NCBI RefSeq assembly: GCF_001279585.1
Contig: NZ_LGEC01000049.1
Span: forward strand, 1 to 64,000
Direction of reading: 5' to 3'
DNA from: Nocardiopsis sp. NRRL B-16309
GTDB lineage: Bacteria; Actinomycetota; Actinomycetes; Streptosporangiales; Streptosporangiaceae
Length of the DNA: 64,000 nt
Part shown: positions 6,778 through 14,452 of the stretch, piece by piece
Layout of the letters: each line of letters begins with the position of its first letter
How positions within the stretch are numbered: the first letter of the stretch is position 1
Translations under genes and position numbers: made by a program
The notes under the pieces: generated by a model
What the model saw: only the letters and a program-made list of their open reading frames with translations
Told to the model about the DNA's origin: nothing
The model's database searches: none

Positions 6778-7334
6778 AACAACATGCCGTATTTACGACC
6801 CGATGCCATGAAACAATTAACCGCATGCACCGAGGAATCCTGACGAGCACGGAGACCGTCTTCGTCAGTTACAGTCAACCTGAATAGCGCTTTGTTATCG
6901 ATATTATGGCCGGTGCGGTCGAATATCAAATAGGCATGGTCATAGCTCTCAGGCCCACCCTTCCCAGGGACCGGCAAGTTCACCTTATCCATCTCATTGT
7001 TGGCAAATCGAACCGACCTAACAACGGAATCATATCCTGGAACTTGCAGACAAACATAGCCAATAATCTTATTCTTAGGAACCCTGTCGGGAGAGAAACC
7101 GAAGAAGACGCGAGTACCCCTCGGTGTGTCGAGTTGGTTGCCAGGTTCTCCCCTTCCCCGGTTGCTGTAGAGCTTTTCCGTACTAACCCAAAGCGATTTC
7201 GCTTCAGCCAGTTGCAAGCTCAAAGCACCGCCAACCTCGCGATCATCCGAAGGTTCTTGATAGCTCTGGGCGGCCGCGGAGTCTTCCTCGGGGGGCGTCG
7301 CCTTTCTCTGTGGGTGAGCACGGTACGAGCTCAA
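6774..7334 (-). CDS. Unrecognised protein, 5' end doubtful
   Basis: 186 residues from a TTG at 7334, ending MASGRKYGMLF. It has no membrane helix or known motif; the middle (GTRVFFGFSPDRVPKNKIIG, NLPVPGKGGPESYDHAYLIF) looks like a folded beta-rich domain. The frame stays open upstream to 7416 with plausible residues (FDHAWSAADPLASIL), but contains no ATG or GTG, so either the TTG is used or the gene has lost its 5' end. It overlaps the convergent nuclease-like gene by four bases. Base composition is low in GC, like the defence cargo. Confidence 0.45.
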   Translation of the reverse strand: MSSYRAHPQRKATPPEEDSAAAQSYQEPSDDREVGGALSLQLAEAKSLWVSTEKLYSNRGRGEPGNQLDTPRGTRVFFGFSPDRVPKNKIIGYVCLQVPGYDSVVRSVRFANNEMDKVNLPVPGKGGPESYDHAYLIFDRTGHNIDNKALFRLTVTDEDGLRARQDSSVHAVNCFMASGRKYGMLF

Positions 7335-7458
7335 AATACTCGCAAGAGGATCAGCAGCCGACCAGGCATGGTCGAAACAAGAACCGAACGATTGACTGTT
7401 TTGAGGTACAACCTAGCGTTGGCTCAGAGTGGAGAATGTTCGTAGCAGAGCTGACGTC

Positions 7459-7501
7459 ATCGTCAAGCGCCTGCCCTCAGCAAGGACAGGCGCTTGACGA
7501 T
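7459..7501. terminator. Strong 15-base-pair hairpin
   Basis: Perfect arms 7459-7473 and 7487-7501 with a 13-base loop, followed by TTAT. It lies just beyond the 3' end of the minus-strand DUF397 gene and works in either direction. Confidence 0.8.
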
Positions 7502-7533
7502 TTATCTGGTCAGCAGTGAGACAAGGTCGACCA

Positions 7534-7716
7534 TCAATGCTCACACTTGACGTCTTGGACGAACGCTCCCCACTCCGCAAGCGAGAACGCCAAGTGACCT
7601 TGTTCGCGGTTCTTAGTGTCCCGCACCATCGCCGTTCGGGGAGTCTCCGCCACCTCCACGCAGTGGCCACCCTGCGCGTTGCTGTAGCTCGAGGTGCGCC
7701 ACTGAATGTTGTCCAT
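7534..7716 (-). CDS. DUF397 protein
   Basis: 60 residues starting MDNIQWRTSSYSNAQGG, with the DUF397 signature WRTSSYSN...GHCVEVAE...VRDTKN...LAFSLAEWGAFVQ. These small actinobacterial proteins are nearly always encoded after an XRE/DUF5753 regulator, as here, and in known cases the pair act as a regulator and its antagonist. The start overlaps the 3' end of the regulator gene, so the two are coupled. A start at 7734 is possible but adds an atypical N terminus. Confidence 0.9.
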   Translation of the reverse strand: MDNIQWRTSSYSNAQGGHCVEVAETPRTAMVRDTKNREQGHLAFSLAEWGAFVQDVKCEH

Positions 7717-8536
7717 CGATCTCGCCTCGCACATTCTTCAAGTACTCCGTTGTCTGCCCCGGGGAGAGGGCAACGCCCTGCAAGCTGCCGAACTTGAGGG
7801 CCAAGCGCTCGACCTCCGCCGACTCAGTGATGAGGTTGCCGGAGGCAGCGCCTTCAATGTAGGCCACCTCCTGACGGTCGGGGAGCGACAGGATGGTGAA
7901 GGGCCCATCCATGCCGGGGTGCTCGTCGAAGCGGACACCAGCAAGGATGACCTGGAGCTGGACACGTCCAGATCCGACCAGCTCCAGGAGGCGGCTGGTC
8001 TGCTCGAGCAGGATGCCAGGGGTATGAGCTAGGCAGCTCAGCACCGACTCGGTGATGATCGCCCAGATCACCGGCCGCTCCGACTCGATGAGTAGCTCCT
8101 GCCGGCGCGTGCGCTGCTCGACTACACGCTCGATGTAGTCGTCGGTCTCCATCGGGTTGTTGGCCCGACAGAAGGCACGGATGTACGACTCCGACTGGAG
8201 GAGGCCGGGGACGATCATGGGGTGGTAGTCGCGCATCATGAGGGCGTGCGGCAACGCCTGCATGAAGCTTCCGGCGTACTCGGGGTAGGCCGCCTGCTGT
8301 ACGTCCTTCCACAGTCCGACCAGGTGGTCACCAGCCTCCAGAGCCTCATCAGCCTTCTTGGCGAAGCGCTGTGTCGGCGTGCGTTCAGCCCGCTCGATGT
8401 GCCCCACCAACGCACCAGACACATTGATCGCTCTGGCAAGCTGGCTTTGCGACATATCGGCCAAATTTCGCAAACGGGCCAATTCTCGCCCGAAGCGCCG
8501 TACAGCCGGGTTTTCCCCGGGGGGTATACGTGCCAT
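7613..8536 (-). CDS. XRE regulator with DUF5753 domain
   Basis: 307 residues. Residues 12-70 are an XRE helix-turn-helix (RFGRELARLRNLADMSQSQL ... GALVGHIERAERTPT) and about 90-265 a DUF5753 ligand-type domain (MIVPGLLQSESYIRA, RQELL, VIWAIITESVL, QLQVILAG, GPFTILSLPD). It is of the BldB/WhiJ-associated type. The last 40 residues are Gly-rich and are read through the start of the DUF397 gene, so the natural end is either this long form or the gene has lost its usual stop. The pair probably regulates island genes. Confidence 0.88.
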   Translation of the reverse strand: MARIPPGENPAVRRFGRELARLRNLADMSQSQLARAINVSGALVGHIERAERTPTQRFAKKADEALEAGDHLVGLWKDVQQAAYPEYAGSFMQALPHALMMRDYHPMIVPGLLQSESYIRAFCRANNPMETDDYIERVVEQRTRRQELLIESERPVIWAIITESVLSCLAHTPGILLEQTSRLLELVGSGRVQLQVILAGVRFDEHPGMDGPFTILSLPDRQEVAYIEGAASGNLITESAEVERLALKFGSLQGVALSPGQTTEYLKNVRGEIDGQHSVAHLELQQRAGWPLRGGGGDSPNGDGAGH

Positions 8537-8693
8537 GACCGGTAGTTAACTACACGGCCACAACCTATGACAACCCCCTTTTACGGCTAGTGGCCAAACG
8601 GCCTGTACGTATAGCCGCCTTACCTGGGGCAATGGAATGGTCGGGGCGTGGCTAAGCCACTACCAAGCCCCTACTTTTCCAAGGTGGCGATCA

Positions 8694-9014
8694 ATGAATA
8701 CGCTAACGGCGCCTACCGCGCTCGAGCGCCTGGACACGCTCCTCCATCAGGACGGCATCCGCCCGGTGCCCGACCACGATGGCGATGCCCTGGTGTTCTT
8801 GCACGTCGGCTGCGTCAGTCTCTCGGCCACAGGCGAGTACTTCACGCTCGAGCACCTCGACCAGGACGGCAACCGCCTGCGCACTATCCGATGCACCCAC
8901 GAACAGATTTTCGAGGTTGCCGATCTGGTGCGTGCCTACCGAGATAGCCAGCACGCCCACAGCCGCGCGAACGCTCGCCCCAGCCTGCGGCTGGTGAAGG
9001 GGTGGCACCGATGA
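8694..9014 (+). CDS. Unrecognised 106-residue protein
   Basis: Starts MNTLTAPTALERLDTLLHQD and is predicted as an alpha-beta protein (VPDHDGDALVFLHVGCVSLS) with a basic C terminus. An earlier start at 8637 is possible but lacks a clear site. The stop overlaps the next ATG (ATGA), so it is first in a three-gene coupled operon with a resolvase-like protein and an ATPase-like protein. No function assigned. Confidence 0.6.
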   Translation: MNTLTAPTALERLDTLLHQDGIRPVPDHDGDALVFLHVGCVSLSATGEYFTLEHLDQDGNRLRTIRCTHEQIFEVADLVRAYRDSQHAHSRANARPSLRLVKGWHR

Positions 9015-9334
9015 CCCCTCTGGCTTCCCGCCCATTGGCTTACGGCTACATGCGGATTATCGGGGTGGGCGACCGCTTCAGGATGACACTTCTCCACCGG
9101 CAGATGAGCGCCTTCGCCCGCGGCCAGGAGTTCACGCTCGGGCAAGTGTTCGTGGAGGTCCCTACCTGCCGTGAGTCCAGCTTCGAGCGTTTGGTCTCGC
9201 GCCTCAAGCAGGGTGACGCCACCGAGCTCATCGTGCCCACGCTGGATCACTTCACCCGCTTCCCCAGCTTGCAGGAGGGTGTGGTGGCCCAGATCGAAGC
9301 CCTGGGAGTGACCGTCTGGGTGGTGGGTGACTGA
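9011..9334 (+). CDS. Resolvase-domain protein without the catalytic serine
   Basis: 107 residues that match the N-terminal domain of small serine recombinases: RPLAYGYMRIIGVGD in place of the usual Y-x-R-x-S, then FVEVPTCRESSFERLVSRLK, ATELIVPTLDHFTR and IEALGVTVWVV. Where active enzymes have the nucleophilic Ser after Tyr-x-Arg, this one reads Ile-Ile-Gly, so strand exchange is not expected. There is no DNA-binding domain. Similar short inactive forms are common in streptomycetes near ATPase-like regulators. Coupled by ATGA to the previous gene and by TGATG to the next. Confidence 0.75.
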   Translation: MTPLASRPLAYGYMRIIGVGDRFRMTLLHRQMSAFARGQEFTLGQVFVEVPTCRESSFERLVSRLKQGDATELIVPTLDHFTRFPSLQEGVVAQIEALGVTVWVVGD

Positions 9335-9921
9335 TGCACGCCAGACTGACCCTCGTGGCGTTGCCGAACGTGGTCGCCATCGCCCGTGCTTTCACGACGG
9401 CGACGCTACGAGGGCTCCCCTACGAGGCCATCGACAACGCCGAATTGCTGGTGTCGGAACTCGGTACCAACGTGGTCCAGGCCGCGGGGCTGGCGATGAC
9501 GACACCGATCTCCGCGATCTCTCACCGGCACGTGTTTGCCCTGTCGCTGAACATCACGGGCAACCGGCTCGTCATCGAGGTGCATGACCTCCACGAGGGG
9601 CACCCCACACCGCAACCACAGAACGAAGATGCCGAATCCGGCCGAGGACTGTTCCTCGTCGAGGCGCTCAGCCAGCGGTGGGGCGTTAGCTCACATCCGC
9701 AGGGCGGCAAGGTCGTGTGGTGTGTGATCGCCCTCGAGTGGCCGGTGCCGGCGGAGCGCCTGGCCGCCGAAGCTCCTGCAACTTCCGCCCCTGCCTACGT
9801 TCACAGACAGCCGCTACCACGTCGCTCTGCACCGCATGACGTTCCACCGGTTCCCCCAAGCACGCCGCCACTGGCGCCAGAAGATATGGAACGGGTGGTC
9901 GAGGGGCTCGCCCGGCTCTGA
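9334..9921 (+). CDS. GHKL ATP-binding protein (anti-sigma-factor kinase type)
   Basis: 195 residues; residues 1-135 form a HATPase_c_2 domain. The N box is AELLVSELGTNVVQ, the G1 region is VHDLHEG (usual D-x-G is altered), and the G2 box is SGRGLFLVEALSQRWGV. Such proteins are abundant in streptomycetes as possible anti-sigma kinases. The C-terminal 60 residues are Pro/Ala-rich and disordered. Coupled to the resolvase-like gene, so the two products may work together in regulating the island. Confidence 0.78.
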   Translation: MHARLTLVALPNVVAIARAFTTATLRGLPYEAIDNAELLVSELGTNVVQAAGLAMTTPISAISHRHVFALSLNITGNRLVIEVHDLHEGHPTPQPQNEDAESGRGLFLVEALSQRWGVSSHPQGGKVVWCVIALEWPVPAERLAAEAPATSAPAYVHRQPLPRRSAPHDVPPVPPSTPPLAPEDMERVVEGLARL

Positions 9922-9946
9922 GAGTGGGTCACAGCCGCGGTGCGCC

Positions 9947-9967
9947 TGCTGCGTATTCCACAACAGG
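9947..9967 (+). repeat. 21-base repeat, copy 1 (shared upstream module)
   Basis: TGCTGCGTATTCCACAACAG plus one more G; identical to the copy at 18239-18259. Both copies sit about 60-70 bases before a nested inverted repeat and then a gene on the plus strand, so this looks like a conserved control or replication element of the island. Confidence 0.7.
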
Positions 9968-10011
9968 AAAAACCAGGGCATCGGGCTCGTGGTCATGAGC
10001 TGACGTACCAC

Positions 10012-10087
10012 CGGTGCAGGGGCGTGTGTTCGCGTGTCGGGTTCGGTCGATCGTTCGGGCGAACACACGATTGCCTGACCTGCACCG
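10012..10087 (+). promoter_or_regulatory. Nested inverted repeats upstream of the RHH-like gene
   Basis: Outer arms CGGTGCAGG (10012-10020) and CCTGCACCG (10079-10087); inner arms CGTGTGTTCGC (10023-10033) and GCGAACACACG (10059-10069). CATAAC follows. The same order (21-base repeat, outer and inner inverted repeats with GTTCG/CGAAC, CATAAC) recurs at 18239-18390. A binding site for an island regulator or a transfer/replication origin are both possible. Confidence 0.55.
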
Positions 10088-10244
10088 ATGCGCCATAACA
10101 GGAGGTGCCGAGGGCGAGCAGAGGCCATAGATGAGCAGAAGTAGTGCTGGCCGCCGCACCTCGGTACCTCATCGGTTTACTGCGGCTTCAAGAGATGAAC
10201 CTGTCCGGGTTCGTCGGCCGCATTTTACTGAGGAGGTTTGCTCG

Positions 10245-10568
10245 ATGAGCGAACAGCCCACTGGATCGGGCGAGGAGAAGAAGGCCACGGTCGCGATCCG
10301 TGTCTCGCCCTCGTTCAAGCAGCAGCTTGACTCTGTGGTCTCCCTGACGGACAAGACGCTGAACAACGCGGGCGTCGAGGCCTTGGAGGACTGGGTAGCG
10401 AAAATCCTGTCCGACGCCTCCGTCCGCGACAAGGCGATGGCCAACCTGGAGGCTGAGGAGCGGGCGCTGCGGGAGCGGAAGCAGGCACTGTCCGCGATGC
10501 TCGGTGGTGACGATACCAGCAGCACGCCGGAGGGCACTTCGACCCGATCGACGCGCAACAAGAAGTAA
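10245..10568 (+). CDS. Small ribbon-helix-helix-like DNA-binding protein
   Basis: 107 residues from the ATG with GAGGAGG nine bases upstream. KATVAIRVSPSFKQQLDSVV followed by LTDKTLNNAGVEALEDWVAK has the strand-helix-helix pattern of RHH proteins; after it comes a coiled-coil-like charged segment (NLEAEERALRERKQALSAML) and a Ser/Thr-rich tail. Relatives are plasmid partition or relaxosome accessory proteins. It lies behind the nested inverted repeats and probably binds them. The fold is inferred from pattern only. Confidence 0.6.
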   Translation: MSEQPTGSGEEKKATVAIRVSPSFKQQLDSVVSLTDKTLNNAGVEALEDWVAKILSDASVRDKAMANLEAEERALRERKQALSAMLGGDDTSSTPEGTSTRSTRNKK

Positions 10569-10680
10569 CTTGCGCGTGTGAACACTGGCCAAGGAGCGAT
10601 GTGCTTCGAGGTTGCGTGAGGCGGGAGCTCGTCTAGGTGCGACTCGACAGGGTTGTCCTGGGCGGCTCTCGCCTAGCTAA

Positions 10681-12153
10681 CTATGCCGTTATATTGCTTA
10701 TTATCTGCACGACTGACTCGATTACAGGCGACGATGTTGCAGATGTAGCCAGCCTGCGCCCCATGTCTCGAAGAAGAGATTTCTTCTCTTCAGTTAGAGT
10801 AGATTCATCAATTCTTGACTCAATCAACGCTGGAGAAACATCCCCCAAGGAGATCCTATCAGCGTTTTCCTGCAGCCATACTATGAAATTTTGCGCAGCC
10901 TCCGGAGAGCCCACAGCCTCGATTATTCGACTGCTCATGGATTCAGGGGTAACCCTGAACGTATTTATTGTAGATGAATCCTGGGAAAGATTTACATCTC
11001 CAGAAACATTCGATATGTTGAATGACCTACCCTCGCCATCCATTACATTTCCCCAATTCTCAGAAGCCGCATTAACTGCCACTGCGTAACAATCTAGCGA
11101 TTGCGCGAGCGTGCGAGCCATTCTCCCAACCTCGCCACTCAGATGCCCGACACCCGATCGCGAAGGAATAAATCCCGCCCAAAAAGAGCGTCTTCGCTTC
11201 AATTTTCTATAATGAGTTATTACAGAAGCCCATCGAGCAAACGAGGAATCTCTTGAACCTAAAAGAGCAAGGGTCAACTCATTTGATAAATAGCTTCTTT
11301 CAACCCGATGCGCATCCATAATTTCTGCAAAAATATTCATCGGGAGAGACTTTATTGCCTGGAAAATTCCCAATTCGAGAAGTAGTACTTGAGCCTGCCT
11401 TGCACTGATAGAAGGAAATTCTATAGGTGCAAAGTGAGGTATTTCCGGAACCCCATTGCCCAAGTCTCGAAAAACTGTTGCCGACAAGCTATTACTATAA
11501 GCCTTAGCCCATTCTCGAGTCAAGAGAATCCCCAAATTAGCACGAGCCTCAAATTCATATGAGTCAGTCCAAACACCTTTCTTCATTGGCTTTACAGCTT
11601 CAAGAACCACATCTGCAAGCAGCGGCCTGCCATCAAGTAAATAAGGAACTTCGATTAAGGCATCTATAGCCTTATCTCTTGGAAACTGACCTCCATGGAG
11701 AATAGAGGCGACATCACTTTCAAAATTCGGAACATTCTTTACCCACCATTTTGTAATCTCTTGAGTAGTACTACCTTGCTTCTCTACCCACGAAGATCCG
11801 AATTCTTCGACTAAATTATCTTGCCTGGTGGAAAAAAGTGGATCAAATATCGACTTATCTCTACTGAACTGCGTCCGTCTAATTTCCAAGTTAGCACGAG
11901 GATTCATTCCATATCCGACGACTCGGATAAAATCAGCTTGAATAAGCGGCATCAGGCGTCGCAGCAAGTCATACATTAAAATTTCTTCATGCTGAACCGA
12001 GATCGGAAAGAGAACTGGTTCGACAGAAACCAGCGAAGCCAAGCGAATCACTCGCTCGCACATCGCAATTTTTTCTTCACGTCTTGGTGATGATATTCGC
12101 CTCATTACTTCGTGGTCCAAGAAGTGTAGAAAAATTCTGTGTCGCACCAGCAC
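10681..12153 (-). CDS. Unrecognised 490-residue protein, last gene of the Adk-HD-QueC-like operon
   Basis: A soluble protein with no clear catalytic motif. The N-terminal two thirds are alpha-rich with conserved-looking stretches (HEEILMYDLLRRLMPLIQAD, WWVKNVPNFESDVASILHGG). After about residue 380 comes FNISNVSGDVNLSQDSSTIN, a beta-type segment like the NISGGDVNIGG-type linkers seen in several bacterial defence and effector proteins, then a helical tail. The start may be GTG at 12153 or 12147; GAGG fits the latter better. It follows the QueC-like gene by 13 bases and shares its low GC. It is a candidate effector or target-recognition subunit. Confidence 0.65.
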   Translation of the reverse strand: MLVRHRIFLHFLDHEVMRRISSPRREEKIAMCERVIRLASLVSVEPVLFPISVQHEEILMYDLLRRLMPLIQADFIRVVGYGMNPRANLEIRRTQFSRDKSIFDPLFSTRQDNLVEEFGSSWVEKQGSTTQEITKWWVKNVPNFESDVASILHGGQFPRDKAIDALIEVPYLLDGRPLLADVVLEAVKPMKKGVWTDSYEFEARANLGILLTREWAKAYSNSLSATVFRDLGNGVPEIPHFAPIEFPSISARQAQVLLLELGIFQAIKSLPMNIFAEIMDAHRVERSYLSNELTLALLGSRDSSFARWASVITHYRKLKRRRSFWAGFIPSRSGVGHLSGEVGRMARTLAQSLDCYAVAVNAASENWGNVMDGEGRSFNISNVSGDVNLSQDSSTINTFRVTPESMSSRIIEAVGSPEAAQNFIVWLQENADRISLGDVSPALIESRIDESTLTEEKKSLLRDMGRRLATSATSSPVIESVVQIISNITA

Positions 12154-12166
12154 CTCGCTTTAGATT

Positions 12167-12835
12167 TTATTTTCCATAAATTTTCAGTTCAATGTATCTG
12201 CGACAGGTGGGGATCTTAGACTCCATATAGTCAAATACTGCATTCTCACTGGGAACCGAGAAGCTATCTGCAAAAAGAGAGACTGACTCCAGAGATTTTG
12301 TGGTCACTCCGAAATCCAGCAACTGAAACTTTACGTCATCGAGAGATGAATAAGACCGCACTGGTGCTTCAAACGTTATCCCATACGAAGCGAACAGATC
12401 TTCAGAAACTTTAATGGCAATCGGCATTTGTTCCATAAACTCGTCAGCTTGATACGAGGAGAATCCTGTCACAGTCCTCGACACCCCGTTGACACGAGCA
12501 GCTATTATTGCTTCGCACTGGATGGCCATTTGGTGACCAAGCAGAATAAGGTTTGTCCCATACTTTCTGAAATCCTCCTCTATGTCCGCAATTGCAATTC
12601 TTCTAAATATTCCCGCAGAATGCGGTCGCAAATGTCCGACTACTTTTCTTGGAAAGGCCTTCATTATCTCATCTACACGAACATCTATGATGTCTGTCTC
12701 GATAGTTGCTCCCGTCTTTGCCGTCATTAGCAGAATCTCACTTCCAGAGTTAGCCTCCAGACATGCAGCAAGTGATGAATCTCGCCCTCCAGAAAACATT
12801 ACGATTGATTTTTGCGGGGCCTCACTGGATTTCAT
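12167..12835 (-). CDS. QueC-like PP-loop ATPase
   Basis: 222 residues. The PP-loop motif VMFSGGRDSSLAA (residues 12-24) is that of the adenine-nucleotide alpha hydrolase group; SAGIFRRIAIADIEE and LILLGHQMAIQCEAIIAAR fit the QueC/7-cyano-7-deazaguanine synthase branch. The Cys cluster that binds zinc at the C terminus of true QueC is missing; only one Cys (PTCRRY) is there. Such divergent QueC proteins occur in defence (Qat systems, type IV CBASS) as well as in deazaguanine DNA modification. Here it is third of four genes. It is unlikely to serve queuosine synthesis, since no queD, queE or queF is nearby. Confidence 0.75.
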   Translation of the reverse strand: MKSSEAPQKSIVMFSGGRDSSLAACLEANSGSEILLMTAKTGATIETDIIDVRVDEIMKAFPRKVVGHLRPHSAGIFRRIAIADIEEDFRKYGTNLILLGHQMAIQCEAIIAARVNGVSRTVTGFSSYQADEFMEQMPIAIKVSEDLFASYGITFEAPVRSYSSLDDVKFQLLDFGVTTKSLESVSLFADSFSVPSENAVFDYMESKIPTCRRYIELKIYGK

Positions 12836-12852
12836 ACCAAGACGCTCTCAAT

Positions 12853-13455
12853 CTAGAGGATATCCAAAGAACGGTGTATTTCAATAAACTTACTCGCCGC
12901 AGACCGTGGAGGCAACGGCTCGGGGCATGGGGGCAAACCTCCTAGAATCTCGCGTGAATCATCGCGTATTGCCGCCCTCCCTTCGTTAGGCAAGAGAAGT
13001 TTAGCTTCCATTTGAAAGGCTGTGCGATCTGCGAGCTTAACCACATCTTCATCACTTTTATTCATTGGAAGCTGGATTTCAAACGCTTCACCGATGGCCC
13101 GGTCTACCGAGAAAACGAGCTCTGTGTAACCGTCAAACTGCCCCATATCCCGGAGCCGCCTTTTAAGAGGAGAGGGAATATCACCGAGGTAAGCCTCATG
13201 CGAATCATGATGAAGTGCCACCAGACACAGGTCCGGCCTCCCCAAATCAGCTACAATTTCACTCACGAGGACGCTATGCTGCGCAACCGAATAAAACTGG
13301 GTGGTGTGTCCGCCAAACCTGCAAATTCGAGACAGCGCACCCGCTATATCCCCTAGGCGTATTGCATCAGGAGTCGGATTTGACAAATCAATCCGCCCCC
13401 CAGAGGAAGTATCAAGCCACCTGCTTTGCTGGACATATGTCGATGAGTTTTGCAT
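12853..13455 (-). CDS. HD-domain nucleotidase (YfbR-like)
   Basis: 200 residues with the HD metal-binding pattern: H60 in YSVAQHSVLV, H83-D84 in ALHHDSHEAYLGD, and D143 in VKLADRTAFQMEA. GDIAGALSRICRFGGHT before the first His is typical of the YfbR group, which removes phosphate from deoxynucleoside monophosphates. Similar enzymes on mobile elements and phages alter nucleotide pools. The gap to the QueC-like gene is 17 bases; the kinase-like gene lies 65 bases upstream. Substrate is inferred from family. Confidence 0.82.
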   Translation of the reverse strand: MQNSSTYVQQSRWLDTSSGGRIDLSNPTPDAIRLGDIAGALSRICRFGGHTTQFYSVAQHSVLVSEIVADLGRPDLCLVALHHDSHEAYLGDIPSPLKRRLRDMGQFDGYTELVFSVDRAIGEAFEIQLPMNKSDEDVVKLADRTAFQMEAKLLLPNEGRAAIRDDSREILGGLPPCPEPLPPRSAASKFIEIHRSLDIL

Positions 13456-13520
13456 AATATAGAGTTTCTATTTATATTCTACATTCCAAGCTTGATAAAC
13501 TCAAGCCATTAAATCTATTT

Positions 13521-14177
13521 TCAGCAATCGATCTTGGCGGCAATTTTTTTGAACACATCACCAGGATCACTCGATCCATCTACCCTCCACAATACTCCAG
13601 CTTTCTCATAATGATTGATCACAGGAATGGTTTTGTCTTTGAAAACATCCATCCTGCTTGAGAAGGTAGCTGCAGAATCGTCTGCTCTTTTTTTCAAAAC
13701 ATTGCCGCAACCCACACAGGAAGCATCGGAAGGGTAACTTGAGAACTGTGAAACTTTATAATTGATTCCACACTTTGAACAGACAAGTCGTCCCAATGAC
13801 CTAGAAAGCGCTTCCTCGTCTGAAACATCGATATAAACAGCCAAAGAAATCAGATTGCCTCCGAAAATTTCCTCCAGAAAATTCACTTGGCCAATACTTC
13901 GAGGAAATCCATCAAGAACAAAACCTCTGCCCTGCTTCCCAGCAACAAGAAGAGCCTCTTTTGCTAGGCCCCGAATAACACCCTCGGGAGCAAGGCCTCC
14001 CTTTCGAATATTATCTGCATCCGACTGAGAAAGTGAGCCAAGAAGACTCCGGATCATCTGACCAGTGGAGATATTAACCAAGCTATATTTTTTAGCCAAA
14101 AGAAGACTTTGAGTCCCTTTCCCTGAGGCACTCTTCCCCAGTATCGATATGCGAGGACTACCAAAAGAGAGAGTCAC
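13521..14177 (-). CDS. Adenylate-kinase-like nucleoside monophosphate kinase
   Basis: 218 residues from a GTG at 14177; the frame continues to 14282, but the start VTLSFGSPRISILG gives the normal Adk length. Walker A GKSASGKGTQ, NMP-binding region VNISTGQMIR, the strand GFVLDGFPRSIGQ, and a zinc-type LID (VCSKCGINYK ... CVGCGN, four Cys) followed by KRADDSAATFSSRM are all present, so it should be active. A second Adk on a mobile island, in an operon with a nucleotidase and a PP-loop enzyme, suggests a special nucleotide pathway and not housekeeping. First gene of the operon. Confidence 0.82.
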   Translation of the reverse strand: MTLSFGSPRISILGKSASGKGTQSLLLAKKYSLVNISTGQMIRSLLGSLSQSDADNIRKGGLAPEGVIRGLAKEALLVAGKQGRGFVLDGFPRSIGQVNFLEEIFGGNLISLAVYIDVSDEEALSRSLGRLVCSKCGINYKVSQFSSYPSDASCVGCGNVLKKRADDSAATFSSRMDVFKDKTIPVINHYEKAGVLWRVDGSSDPGDVFKKIAAKIDC

Positions 14178-14452
14178 CTCATTATTGTTGCTAAATTTTA
14201 GATTGATGATCCACCACCTAAAGACCGAGACACCTCTTGGCATCCTACATCTTCGCCAAGTCATGCGGAAGCCTTCTGTCATCCTTATCAGTCACTCACC
14301 AACATCAGCAAGTAGTCTTGCCAGGTCATCGCCGCCCCGCAGAGAGGAAAGTACAGATGATAAAGAAGCTGCCTCATATTCATCCTATGAGCCCATCAGA
14401 TCATGGTCCACAAAAGCACCAAAAGTGTCTTTATGTCCATAAGACTAACAAT
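14178..14452 (-). other. Upstream region of the Adk-HD-QueC-like operon
   Basis: No clear gene. A minus-strand frame reads DEYEAASLSSVLSS and LRGGDDLARLLADVGE, ending near 14290; it is preceded by an in-frame stop and has no start, so it may be the tail of a broken gene. The operon promoter should lie here, but no single -35/-10 pair stands out. Confidence 0.3.

Noticed and set aside
6906..7445. 179-codon plus-strand frame
   Set aside because: Opposite the more protein-like minus-strand frame; it has no ribosome site.
12167..12835. Housekeeping queC
   Set aside because: The C-terminal Cys cluster is missing and no other queuosine genes are near; it belongs to the cargo operon.
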